In this document: positions 10,135-18,170 of the stretch, one piece after another
How positions within the stretch are numbered: position 1 is the first letter of the stretch
Layout: each line of letters starts with the position of its first letter
DNA from: Alphaproteobacteria bacterium
GTDB taxonomy: Bacteria; Bacteroidota; Bacteroidia; Chitinophagales; Chitinophagaceae
Assembly (NCBI GenBank): GCA_030053915.1
Contig: JASGCT010000002.1
Location: 1-64,000 of the forward strand
Direction of reading: 5' to 3'
Length of the DNA: 64,000 nucleotides
The notes under the pieces: model-generated
The model's input: the letters and a program-made list of their open reading frames with translations, nothing else
What the model was told of the DNA's origin: nothing
Databases searched by the model: none
Program-made: the position numbers and the translations under genes

Positions 10135-11280
10135 TTAAACAAATATTTGTTCTTTTTTACGTAAAATATAATGGAGTTGAATTGACAATGTCATAAAACA
10201 GGTCTTAGCGTATGCATTTCGTTCAATATAATAAATATAGTTGTTTATTAATTTAGCAATAGTTTCTTTTTGAACAGGGTCGGCAAGTTTATTAAATGTC
10301 ATCACAAAATCTTGCTCTTGAGTATTAAAAAAAACCTCTTCAGCCGGAAGATAACCTTGTTTTATTGATAATTCAATCAAAAATAAGAAATACGTTAGGG
10401 CATGTTTTTGCTTCTCCCTACCAATTTCATGAAAACCGTTAATACATTCTTGAAGCGCATCTTGTTTAAACTGATAAATTTGATTTAACCAGTTTCTTAT
10501 TAATTGAAGTTCAAAGGGATTGACGTCTTCGGTAAGGCTAATGGCTTTATTTAAATTTCCATTGGCTATGTACGAAATGCGTTTGGCTAAAATAGGATCA
10601 CAGTGAAACTTCTGGGAAAGGGCTTCAAAAACTTCAGTTTCAGTATATTTAGGTAAGGTTATCATTTGACACCTACTTTTTATTGTATCTAACAAACTAT
10701 GCTCATCTTCACATATTAAAATAAAAATGGTGTGTTCTGGTGGTTCTTCTAAAATTTTTAATAATTTATTGCCTTCCTTTCCCATAAGCTCGGGTAACCA
10801 AATAACCCACACTTTATAGATGCCATCAAAAGGCTTAAACACTACCTGAGCGGCAATATCATCGCAATCTTCTGCAGTTATTTTTCCTTGTTTATTTTCA
10901 GCATCAATAAAATTTAACCAATCAAAATAACTCGGGCAAGGGCTTGATTCTAAAAATTGCCGCCATTCAGCCATAAATGTGTTAGCTGATTTTTTTTTAT
11001 CGCTTTTGTTCACAGTCGGAAAACAAAAATGAAGGTCGGGATGAATATAATTTTGAGCACGATAAAATTGAGGTTTTGAAGGAATATTCTGAAATGTTTC
11101 TTCGTTTATTTGTTCCGGCAAACATACGATCCAGGTAGCTAATGATACGCCTAATTTTAACGCCCCACCACCTTCTTTGCTTAAAAAAAGATAAGCGTGC
11201 CCTAATTTTTGATGTTTGATAATATCTATAAATTGTTGCTTTTGTTGTTTATAGCCAACAACGTCGTCAAATGGAATCAT
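10135..11280 (-). CDS. holB: DNA polymerase III delta prime subunit (clamp loader)
   Basis: 381 residues with the clamp-loader AAA+ layout: GHAYLF near residue 27, the KLLKILEEPPEHTIFILI strand and the sensor motif SRCQ. The Walker A region reads EGGGALKLG, without the GKT lysine, as expected for delta prime, which does not hydrolyse ATP. The cysteine zinc module usual between helices of the N-terminal domain is not recognisable here; the stretch around HPDLHFCFP retains only the flanking conserved residues. It heads the operon with the PSP1 gene. Assignment over DnaX rests on the missing Walker lysine and short length. Confidence 0.85.
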   Translation of the reverse strand: MIPFDDVVGYKQQKQQFIDIIKHQKLGHAYLFLSKEGGGALKLGVSLATWIVCLPEQINEETFQNIPSKPQFYRAQNYIHPDLHFCFPTVNKSDKKKSANTFMAEWRQFLESSPCPSYFDWLNFIDAENKQGKITAEDCDDIAAQVVFKPFDGIYKVWVIWLPELMGKEGNKLLKILEEPPEHTIFILICEDEHSLLDTIKSRCQMITLPKYTETEVFEALSQKFHCDPILAKRISYIANGNLNKAISLTEDVNPFELQLIRNWLNQIYQFKQDALQECINGFHEIGREKQKHALTYFLFLIELSIKQGYLPAEEVFFNTQEQDFVMTFNKLADPVQKETIAKLINNYIYYIERNAYAKTCFMTLSIQLHYILRKKEQIFV

Positions 11281-11284
11281 AATA

Positions 11285-11365
11285 TTAGCCTATTTTAAAA
11301 TGTAATGCATTCACCGTAACTGTAGTTGACTCTTGCGATTTGTTAAATGGTATCTGTTTATCCAT
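11285..11365 (-). CDS. Possible 26-residue leader ORF before holB
   Basis: An ATG at 11365 opens a 26-codon frame ending with TAA at 11285-11287, four bases before the holB start at 11280. The peptide begins MDKQIPFNK and ends NALHFKIG. It begins 23 bases downstream of the predicted -7 box at 11389-11396, a leader length typical of this window, and fills the otherwise long holB leader. I recognise no family. It may be a translated leader, a real small gene, or chance. Confidence 0.35.
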   Translation of the reverse strand: MDKQIPFNKSQESTTVTVNALHFKIG

Positions 11366-11388
11366 AAAAATAAAAATTAAGTTCTTGC

Positions 11389-11396
11389 CAAAGATA
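11389..11396 (-). promoter_or_regulatory. Predicted -7 box TATCTTTG for the holB operon
   Basis: Minus-strand match to TAnnTTTG, 23 bases before the ATG of the 26-residue ORF and 108 bases before holB. It would drive holB, the PSP1 gene, pyrH and the TolC-family gene. Confidence 0.55.
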
Positions 11397-11467
11397 CACT
11401 ATTTATTCATAAAAAAAGTAAAATCTAAATAATTAAAAAATCTTATAATTATTTTAAATAATTTGCT

Positions 11468-11475
11468 TACCTTTG
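11468..11475 (+). promoter_or_regulatory. Predicted -7 box TACCTTTG for gldC, implying a leaderless mRNA
   Basis: Strong TAnnTTTG match ending only 4 bases before the gldC ATG at 11480. Since transcription normally starts about 4-7 bases after this box, the transcript would begin at or next to the A of the start codon. No in-frame downstream ATG preserves the conserved GldC N-terminus. Confidence 0.6.
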
Positions 11476-11479
11476 CTTT

Positions 11480-11830
11480 ATGGAAAATTTAGAAAAATCT
11501 AAAATAGAAATAGACATTGGTTTGGACCCCAATCTTCATCCACAATCCATAGAATGGAAGGCAAGCCATTCAACCTCTAACGACACGCAAGTTGCCCAAG
11601 CCATGTTGTTATCGTTATGGGATGCTAAAGATAAAACGGCTTTACGCATCGATTTATGGACTTCAAAAATGATGGTGGATGAAATGGCTGATTTTTACTA
11701 TCAAGTGCTGATTGGCATGTCGGAAAGTTTTTCAAGAGCCACCCAACAAGTTGAATTAGCGCAAGAGTTAAAAGATTTTGCCAAGCAATTTATACAAAAA
11801 TTTCAAACCAACATGTCTTCTAAAACCTAA
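11480..11830 (+). CDS. gldC: Gliding motility protein GldC
   Basis: 116 residues, predicted cytoplasmic, with no signal peptide. The family signature is visible: a start of the form KSKIEIDIGLD, then IEWKA, MLLSLWDAKDKTALRIDLWT, and MVDEMADFYYQVLIGMSESFSRAT. GldC is required for efficient gliding in Flavobacterium and is thought to assist GldB; its molecular role is unknown. In flavobacteria gldB and gldC are adjacent, but here gldB lies 46 kb away. It is first in an apparent plus operon with the YqeY-like gene 12 bases downstream. Confidence 0.93.
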   Translation: MENLEKSKIEIDIGLDPNLHPQSIEWKASHSTSNDTQVAQAMLLSLWDAKDKTALRIDLWTSKMMVDEMADFYYQVLIGMSESFSRATQQVELAQELKDFAKQFIQKFQTNMSSKT

Positions 11831-11842
11831 AATATTAAATTT

Positions 11843-12289
11843 ATGAACTTAGAAAATCAAATCATGACACTTATGAAAGATGCCATGAAAGCCAAAAATG
11901 AAGCGGATTTAAGAGGTTTAAGAGCTATTAAAGCTGAAATTATTAAAACAAAAACAGAACCAGGCTTTAGTGGCGAAATGACACCTGAAACCGAAATTAA
12001 AATGTTGCAAAAACTTTTAAAACAACGCCAAGATTCATTGCAAATTTTTCAAACTCAAAATCGCCCAGATTTAGCCCAAAAAGAACAAGAAGAAATAACG
12101 CTTATCCAAAAATTTATGCCGGTGCAGCTTTCAGACGATGCTATTTTAACCGAATTAAAAGCCCTTCAAACCGAACTCAACCTCACTCAAAAAACTGAAG
12201 TTGGAAAACTGATTGGCGCCGCCAACAAAAAATTAGCAGGCAAAGCCCCTGGCGCAACCATTGCTAAATTAGCACAGTCCTTGTTTTAA
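11843..12289 (+). CDS. GatB/YqeY-domain protein
   Basis: 148-residue single-domain protein with the YqeY pattern: MKDAMKAKNEADLRGLRAIKAEIIK at the start (an all-helical N-terminal half), then KFMPVQLSDDAI and a C-terminal TEVGKLIGAANKKLAGKAPG stretch. The same tail domain in GatB helps bind tRNA in the amidotransferase; the free-standing protein is presumed to contact tRNA, without a firmly known function. It lies between gldC and the CvpA-like gene in one transcription unit. Confidence 0.92.
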   Translation: MNLENQIMTLMKDAMKAKNEADLRGLRAIKAEIIKTKTEPGFSGEMTPETEIKMLQKLLKQRQDSLQIFQTQNRPDLAQKEQEEITLIQKFMPVQLSDDAILTELKALQTELNLTQKTEVGKLIGAANKKLAGKAPGATIAKLAQSLF

Positions 12290-12299
12290 TAGCACCACG

Positions 12300-12794
12300 A
12301 TGATGCTCGACATAATTTTTTTAATCTTATTAGCGCTTGCTATTTATAACGGCATCAAAAACGGAGCAGTCGTAACAATTTTTAGCTTTTTTGCCCTATT
12401 TATAGGCTTAATTGCCGCTTTTAAATTATCAAACCTCGTAGCCATTTGGCTCGGTGAGCTTTGGAAATCTGGAAAAAACTTTTTACCCCATCTCGCTTTT
12501 ATCTTAGTATTTGTTTTAACCATAATTATTGTTAAACTTGTTGCTAAATTCCTTAAATCCGTTCTGTCTGCTATGTTATTAGGCTGGATCGATAAACTCA
12601 TCGGAATTGCCATCAACTTATTTTGCTATACCTTAGTATATGGAATATTTTTATTTTATGGAAGTACTTTTAAATTGATACCTAAAAACCTAAGCAGTAC
12701 CTCAAAAACCTACCCCTACTTAGAACAATTTGGCAAAGGCGTTGTTTCAGGACTTAGTTACCTTTTTAGTTGGCTTAAAGATATATTGAATTAA
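12300..12794 (+). CDS. CvpA-family inner-membrane protein
   Basis: 164 residues with four hydrophobic segments, beginning near the N-terminus with DIIFLILLALAIYNGIKNG, a typical CvpA/colicin V production protein opening. The family in Proteobacteria supports envelope homeostasis and colicin V export; in Bacteroidota the role is undefined. Two ATG codons in tandem (12300 and 12303) leave the exact start uncertain by one residue. Ten bases separate it from the upstream gene and two from pdxH. Confidence 0.88.
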   Translation: MMLDIIFLILLALAIYNGIKNGAVVTIFSFFALFIGLIAAFKLSNLVAIWLGELWKSGKNFLPHLAFILVFVLTIIIVKLVAKFLKSVLSAMLLGWIDKLIGIAINLFCYTLVYGIFLFYGSTFKLIPKNLSSTSKTYPYLEQFGKGVVSGLSYLFSWLKDILN

Positions 12795-12796
12795 TT

Positions 12797-13447
12797 ATGA
12801 ACCAAGATCTTAGTAATATTAGACAAGATTATCAATTCCAAGAGTTGAATATACAAGATTGCCCTAACAATCCTTTTGATTTATTTGATACATGGTTTCA
12901 AGTGGTTTTAGATAGTAACATTTTAGAAAAGAACGCAATGGTTTTAAGTACTGTAGATGCTGATAACCAGCCCCATTCGCGAACCGTATTACTAAAACAA
13001 ATTACTAAAACAGGATTTTGTTTTTTTACAAATTATGCAAGCCCAAAATCTATACAGTTATTACAAAATCCAAAGGCAAGCTTGTTATTTTTTTGGAAAG
13101 AATTTGAACAACAAATTCGAATTACTGGTACAGCCGTGAAATTATCGAACGAAGTAAATCAAGCCTATTTTTCATCCAGACCGCGCGATAGCCAACTAGC
13201 CGCTATGGTTTCTAAACAAAGTCAATTTCTAAGTTCCAACACACAACTCAATTTAGAATTTGAAACATTAAAAGAATCCTATTCAAACGATACCAATTTA
13301 GTTTGCCCTAATCATTGGGGTGGATTTGAAATTCAACCCGAAAGTTTTGAATTTTGGCAGGGAAGACCCAATAGATTACACCATAGAGTGTTTTATCAAA
13401 TGGACCCGCAAAAAAAAACATGGCTAAAAACACTTAAATACCCCTAA
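12797..13447 (+). CDS. pdxH: Pyridoxamine 5'-phosphate oxidase
   Basis: FMN enzyme that makes pyridoxal 5'-phosphate from pyridoxine or pyridoxamine phosphate. The 216-residue protein shows the N-terminal RQDY, AMVLSTVDADNQPHSRTVLLK flavin segment, GFCFFTNYASPKS, SRPRDSQLAAMVSKQS, and the C-terminal WGGFEIQPESFEFWQGRPNRLHHR active-site region ending in LKYP. All are standard for PdxH. It ends the gldC transcription unit; 66 AT-rich bases follow before the glycosyltransferase. Confidence 0.96.
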   Translation: MNQDLSNIRQDYQFQELNIQDCPNNPFDLFDTWFQVVLDSNILEKNAMVLSTVDADNQPHSRTVLLKQITKTGFCFFTNYASPKSIQLLQNPKASLLFFWKEFEQQIRITGTAVKLSNEVNQAYFSSRPRDSQLAAMVSKQSQFLSSNTQLNLEFETLKESYSNDTNLVCPNHWGGFEIQPESFEFWQGRPNRLHHRVFYQMDPQKKTWLKTLKYP

Positions 13448-13513
13448 ATATCTCATTTTTAAGTATTTAACAATCACTTCTAAAATTAAAAACAAGATTT
13501 TTAAAACCAATCT

Positions 13514-14530
13514 ATGATACCCAGCCCATCAAAAAAAATATTATGGTCGGCTTTAGACTGGGGTTTAGGACACACCATACGTTGCGTTCCTTTAATTGAA
13601 AACTATCTCAAAGCAGGACATCGTGTTAGTTTAGCTGGCAACCAGCAACAAATTAAAATTTGGAAACAATATTTTCCTGAGAACGATTATAAATTAATAA
13701 AAGGTTACGCTATTAAATATCAACATAAAAATCGAAATCTTAGTTTGGCTATCTTAAAACAAATTCCTAAAATTTTAAAGACCATTCGATATGAAAATAA
13801 ATGGATTAAAAAAATTTTAGAACAAGAGCATTTTGACTATATCGTTTCGGACAATCGGTATGGATTTTATCATAAAAAAATACCCAGTATTTTTATAACC
13901 CACCAATTACATATAAAATTACCGGTTCGTTTTTTTCAAAAAATATTAAACAGTAAGCTTCATAGCTATTTGAATACCCATTTTAACCAGATTTGGGTTC
14001 CAGATTTAAGCGACCTCAATAAAAATTATAGTGGTTCTTTATCGCATCCAGCACCAAAAATTTTATCGTCAAAATTAAACTACATAGGCATTTTAAGTCG
14101 TTTTTCCAATTTTAATAAACCCCTGCTTAACACAACAAAGTACCATACCTTATTTTTACTTTCAGGGCCAGAACCGCAACGAACCATTTTTGAACAGATT
14201 ATTTTAACCGAAACAGCTTTGTATCCAAACGAATCATTTTTATTAATAAGAGGTTGTTTTAACCCAACACCACTTAAAATTAAAATACCTAAGAATACTT
14301 CGATGATAGACCATGTAAACGCATCAGAATTGTGGTCGTTGTTATTTCAAGCTCAAAGCATTGTGTGCCGAAGCGGTTATACTTCGGTTATGGAATTAGT
14401 GGGTTTAAACCTACCCTTGATATTTGTTCCAACCCCCCAGCAAACTGAACAAGAGTATTTAGCAAATTACTTAAACAAAGTTCATCACTTTCCTTATTTT
14501 AGTCAATCAGATTTTAGGTTAAAAATATAA
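13514..14530 (+). CDS. Glycosyltransferase (GT-B, MurG/UDPGT-like)
   Basis: 338 residues. The N-terminal half begins ILWSALDWGLGHTIRCVPLI, the Gly-rich GLGHxxR loop of GT-B transferases, and the C-terminal half has a nucleotide-sugar binding region with CRSGYTSVMELVGLNLPLIFVPTPQQTEQ, as in MurG- and Glyco_trans_1_3-like enzymes. There is no signal peptide. Donor and acceptor are not predictable from sequence. It stands just ahead of a strong terminator and may be read from the gldC operon or from its own unseen promoter. Confidence 0.85.
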   Translation: MIPSPSKKILWSALDWGLGHTIRCVPLIENYLKAGHRVSLAGNQQQIKIWKQYFPENDYKLIKGYAIKYQHKNRNLSLAILKQIPKILKTIRYENKWIKKILEQEHFDYIVSDNRYGFYHKKIPSIFITHQLHIKLPVRFFQKILNSKLHSYLNTHFNQIWVPDLSDLNKNYSGSLSHPAPKILSSKLNYIGILSRFSNFNKPLLNTTKYHTLFLLSGPEPQRTIFEQIILTETALYPNESFLLIRGCFNPTPLKIKIPKNTSMIDHVNASELWSLLFQAQSIVCRSGYTSVMELVGLNLPLIFVPTPQQTEQEYLANYLNKVHHFPYFSQSDFRLKI

Positions 14531-14594
14531 TAAAATTGTAACATGTATTCGTGTTATTTTATTGAAACTCCCATTAAACATACACTAAAAACAA

Positions 14595-14624
14595 AAAAGG
14601 CAGGTTGAAAACAACCTGCCTTTT
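14595..14624. terminator. Strong bidirectional intrinsic terminator
   Basis: A 13-bp perfect stem (arms 14595-14607 and 14612-14624) with core GGCAGGTTG and an AAAA loop. Read on plus it ends in CCTTTT after the glycosyltransferase; read on minus it ends in CCTTTTTTG after the lipoprotein gene. It sits between convergent genes and can serve both. Confidence 0.9.
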
Positions 14625-14645
14625 ACAAAAACTGCCATTTAAAAT

Positions 14646-15230
14646 TTAATTCGTAATCTTTATCGGGAAATTAACATTAATATCAGCTGTTCCTTTAATA
14701 GAATTTTGAGTAACATTAGATGTTTTTAATCCTGGTAAATGCCTTAATTGTAAGTTTAAATTATATACACCAAGTGGCGCTACCGACTTCCAAAGTGTTT
14801 TTAATCCAACAGGCAAACCATTACTATCCATATCATCATAGTTAATGGTTACGGCTGTAGTAGGATTAGGAGTAAATATAAATTGATGTTCAAAGTCAAG
14901 GTCATCAATTTCTCCAGTAACATCTGTAACAACGCTATTTGTTACGTTCACTAATTTAATTTGGAAAGAATATTTAGTATTAGCACTTAAACGTATTGTA
15001 TCTGGCTTAACATTGGTTAAATCGCCATTGCCAGTTGGGTCAACTAATTTAAAAGAGTCCATTAAGATAGTATTTGTTGAATCGTAACGGTACAAAATAA
15101 TGCCCGAGGTAGCATCGTGGTTCCCTTCAACTGGAGGGTCTTTTTCGCAGGAGTTCAAACTGATTAAAGCCATAAAAATGGCTGAAAATATTGCTAATTG
15201 ATATAGCTTGTTTTTAAAGTGTTTTTTCAT
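14646..15230 (-). CDS. Lipoprotein associated with TonB receptor
   Basis: 194-residue exported lipoprotein with a lipobox ending at Cys28 (SLNSC) followed by an acidic EKD. The mature part is all-beta, Asp/Asn-rich, with a segment reading NYDDMDSNGLPVGLKT that I recall as typical of a Bacteroidota lipoprotein family found beside TonB-dependent receptors. It lacks the His/Glu-rich central stretch I associate with some members. It follows the receptor gene on the same strand with a 73-base gap and ends at the terminator. A substrate-capture role at the cell surface or in the periplasm is inferred from context only. Confidence 0.65.
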   Translation of the reverse strand: MKKHFKNKLYQLAIFSAIFMALISLNSCEKDPPVEGNHDATSGIILYRYDSTNTILMDSFKLVDPTGNGDLTNVKPDTIRLSANTKYSFQIKLVNVTNSVVTDVTGEIDDLDFEHQFIFTPNPTTAVTINYDDMDSNGLPVGLKTLWKSVAPLGVYNLNLQLRHLPGLKTSNVTQNSIKGTADINVNFPIKITN

Positions 15231-15303
15231 AATGAAATTTTTTAATTTATTGAATGCAAATTAGTTATTTTTTTACTTGCATGTATTAATAATTTGTTAA
15301 AGT

Positions 15304-17601
15304 TTAAAAATTATATTTTAATCGGACTGAGAGATTAATACCTGGTGCGTCTGTAAAATATCGGAATCTATTAAGATAATCTCGATATTGAATATTGAGC
15401 AGGTTATTAATACCTGCACCTAAACTAAAACGTTTTGAGAAGCCCCAGCCAAAATCTAAATTGGCTAATAGATACCCTTTGGGGGGTGGGGCAAAATCAT
15501 AATAATTTTTAGGAACCTGGTTTTGTTGAAAAACATATTTGAAACCAAGTTTAATGTATTTTGAAGCGGTATTTTTTTTAGTTTTAAAAGCATAGTTAAA
15601 TCCTATTCCTATATTTTGTGGTGGTATTTGAGGTAACCAATCGTTAATTTTAAGATCTCTTGCAAATAAAAACGAGGCATTAATAAGCGTAGATAAATTT
15701 TTATAAAGTGTTTTATTAAGTGTAAAATCTAAACCCGTAAATAAGGCATTGGTTTGATAATACTTAAAGGCTGGAAACGTGCCCGAAATTAATGTAATTG
15801 GATACGTTAAAGGTGTAACATTAATAAAATCTACTAAGATATTAGCATAAATGGAAATTTCAAGTTGATCTTTTTGATTATTAAAACCATATTGCCATTC
15901 TAAAATATTATTAAAGCCTTTTTCACTTTTTAAATTTGAATCCCCAATTTCAAAACTCGCCGTCCCTTGATGCAAACCATACACGAACAATTCGTTCACA
16001 TTAGGTGGACGCCAGGCTAACGAAGTATTAACATTTAGCTTGTTAAAATTACTAAAAGCTTTTTCGTAAAGAAAACTTCCTGAAAAATTGGCAAAAGTTA
16101 GAAATTGTTGATACACCCCTTTGGTATTATTTCGTGAGGTTACTAAAGATTTGTAATCGAAGCGCAGCCCAAATTCAATTTTTTGACGGTTAACCAAAGG
16201 TTTTTTAAAAATAGCAAAAGCGCCTGTGTTAATTAAATTATATTTGGGAATAAAAAACCTTGCCCCTGTCCAGGTATTTAATTGTATTTGATTACTAACT
16301 CCATAAATTTGATTAAAGCGGCTCTTTTTTTCAAAATAAACATCAGTTTGAATAGTTTGCAAGGTTAAATCTAATTCAGGTAAGTCGGTTATAACCGCAT
16401 AATCATATTCTTGACGATGGTTGTTTTGATACGAAACATTTGCGTTTAATTCTAATTTGTTTTTCAGTTTAAAAAAATTCTTAAATTTAAAAGTAAAGTG
16501 GTTAACGTCTTGATATGGTCGATTGATACTATAGTAAAAAGAGTCAAAATTGTTGATAGGAACTGGGCTTTTAATAGCATTTAATAAATCGTCTAAGCTT
16601 CCATAATTAGAGCCCACAAAAATACCTAATTTATTATGATAGTTATTAATAAAAATTTCATTGTTATAATTGGGTTTTCGTAAGCCTAAATAAGCGCTTA
16701 AATTCCATTCTACAATTCCGGTATTGGCAGTATAATACAACGGTGTTTGGGCATTACCTCCTTGTTTATAAGACGCTTGAACCCTCCAGCTAAAATCAGG
16801 AAACCGTACTAAATTTTGCTCCACCAAAGCTGCCGCACCAAAAAGGTGGTTGTTAGAAAAATAAACGGTATTAAATTCAGCATGCGTTTTTCGGTCTTTG
16901 GGTAAGGGATTCGGGTCGGCAATTACAACACCGCCTATAGCATCACCACCATAGATGAGATTAGACGCACCCTTTGAAACGGATAAATTTTGCGCCGCAA
17001 AAGCATCTACTTCAGGTGCATGATCGCTTCCCCATTGCTGCCCTTCTAGTTTTACCCCATTATTTAAAATAACAACCCGATTACTATGTAAACCATGAAT
17101 AACTGGCTTAGCAATGGTTGAACCAGTTTGCAACGTAGATACACCCGATAAATTACTTAGTGCATTGGCTAAAGATTGTCCTGACGTTTCTGACAATTGT
17201 TGTGTTGACAATTTCGATCTTGCCCCACTGTATTTAATAGCGCTTGTTCGCACTACAACCTCCTCTAATTTAGAAGCCGATCTTTTTAAATGAAGTATTA
17301 AACTTAAAATTTGTTCTTTAATAACAAGATCATAAAAGGAGCTATCATCGTTTGATCTCATGGTTAGTTTATATTTGCCTTTACATAAGCCATTAAACGT
17401 AAAAAAACCATTTTGGTTACTAATAAGTTGTTTCATTTCATTCTTTTCCATATTTAATATAGAAATAATGGCCCCACCTATTGGGTCTTCACTCCCAAAC
17501 TCTAATAGAGTACCGCTTACAACGTAACTACAATTTTGTGAATACAAAGAAGTAAACCCTGATATAACAATAAAAAACAATAAAATTAAAAACTTAAACA
17601 C
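15304..17601 (-). CDS. TonB-dependent outer-membrane receptor
   Basis: 765 residues: signal peptide 1-21, a CarboxypepD_reg-like beta domain (about 25-100), a plug domain (from about residue 112), and a 22-strand-type beta barrel ending in the terminal phenylalanine of LKYNF. The plug holds VIHGLHSNRVVILNNGVKLEGQ and then WGSDHAPEVDAF followed by ASNLIYGGDAIGGVV. The DHAPEVD segment resembles the receptor class that includes the zinc receptor ZnuD, so a metal or metal complex is a possible ligand. It lies between a His/Cys-rich small exported protein and a lipoprotein, all on one strand. Confidence 0.9.
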   Translation of the reverse strand: MFKFLILLFFIVISGFTSLYSQNCSYVVSGTLLEFGSEDPIGGAIISILNMEKNEMKQLISNQNGFFTFNGLCKGKYKLTMRSNDDSSFYDLVIKEQILSLILHLKRSASKLEEVVVRTSAIKYSGARSKLSTQQLSETSGQSLANALSNLSGVSTLQTGSTIAKPVIHGLHSNRVVILNNGVKLEGQQWGSDHAPEVDAFAAQNLSVSKGASNLIYGGDAIGGVVIADPNPLPKDRKTHAEFNTVYFSNNHLFGAAALVEQNLVRFPDFSWRVQASYKQGGNAQTPLYYTANTGIVEWNLSAYLGLRKPNYNNEIFINNYHNKLGIFVGSNYGSLDDLLNAIKSPVPINNFDSFYYSINRPYQDVNHFTFKFKNFFKLKNKLELNANVSYQNNHRQEYDYAVITDLPELDLTLQTIQTDVYFEKKSRFNQIYGVSNQIQLNTWTGARFFIPKYNLINTGAFAIFKKPLVNRQKIEFGLRFDYKSLVTSRNNTKGVYQQFLTFANFSGSFLYEKAFSNFNKLNVNTSLAWRPPNVNELFVYGLHQGTASFEIGDSNLKSEKGFNNILEWQYGFNNQKDQLEISIYANILVDFINVTPLTYPITLISGTFPAFKYYQTNALFTGLDFTLNKTLYKNLSTLINASFLFARDLKINDWLPQIPPQNIGIGFNYAFKTKKNTASKYIKLGFKYVFQQNQVPKNYYDFAPPPKGYLLANLDFGWGFSKRFSLGAGINNLLNIQYRDYLNRFRYFTDAPGINLSVRLKYNF

Positions 17602-17642
17602 AATAACTCAAAATCAATAAAAAATATAAAAACAGCATGTAA

Positions 17643-17987
17643 CTATACTTTTATTAACGGTGGTCCTTTATTAAGTGAATTTAAATGAAAATTATAAAAA
17701 TAATTGGTTTCAAAAAAAAATGGTAAACTTATTTTTAATAAACAATTGGTATTAGCTATCGTAATAGGCAATATCATACTTCCAAAAGTATTTAATAACC
17801 AGTCGTTTTGTAAACAATGGTTTGTATTTTTATGAAAGTGCTTAGAGGTTGTGGTTTTGCAATAATTTGATTTATGGTGATCTTTTTCAATAAGATTATG
17901 AAGATATTGCTTGGGTGTTAAAGCAAAACAATAAATAGCCATTAAACAAAAACCGATAATTTTTTTTAGGCTTGAACTTATTAACAT
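17643..17987 (-). CDS. Small exported His/Cys-rich protein, putative metal binding
   Basis: 114 residues beginning with a hydrophobic export signal (residues 1-23). The mature N-terminal part is dense in metal ligands: H30, H37, H38, C43, H50, H52, H57 and C58, followed by a hydrophobic stretch and a C-terminal GPP. The gene opens the receptor operon, 41 bases upstream of the receptor start, and has its own -7 box. Small proteins of this composition are common at the head of Bacteroidota metal-linked receptor operons. Metal binding is inferred from residue pattern and position; no named family was recognised. Confidence 0.6.
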   Translation of the reverse strand: MLISSSLKKIIGFCLMAIYCFALTPKQYLHNLIEKDHHKSNYCKTTTSKHFHKNTNHCLQNDWLLNTFGSMILPITIANTNCLLKISLPFFFETNYFYNFHLNSLNKGPPLIKV

Positions 17988-18001
17988 ATACTCTTAAAAT
18001 G

Positions 18002-18009
18002 CAAATATA
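18002..18009 (-). promoter_or_regulatory. Predicted -7 box TATATTTG for the receptor operon
   Basis: Minus-strand TAnnTTTG match ending 14 bases before the ATG at 17987. The leader would be under ten bases. The rest of the 183-base divergent region shows no palindrome I would call a metal-regulator operator. Confidence 0.6.
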
Positions 18010-18122
18010 CATAATTTTTAATAAATTAAGTACGAATTACTATTTTATATTTAAAAATTTAAAAACATCTTTAATAGAATAGTTTTCATAGTTAGATTGA
18101 ATTGGTCGTTTTCATTATATTC

Positions 18123-18153
18123 TTTGTAAAAATCAAAAAAACGTGTATATTTG
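18123..18153 (+). promoter_or_regulatory. Complete Bacteroidota promoter for the CPBP gene
   Basis: TTTG at 18123-18126, 19 bases, then TATATTTG at 18146-18153: an exact fit to TTTG-N19-TAnnTTTG. The ATG at 18171 follows 17 bases after the box. Confidence 0.75.
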
Positions 18154-18170
18154 CGAAATTTTTTTGATTA

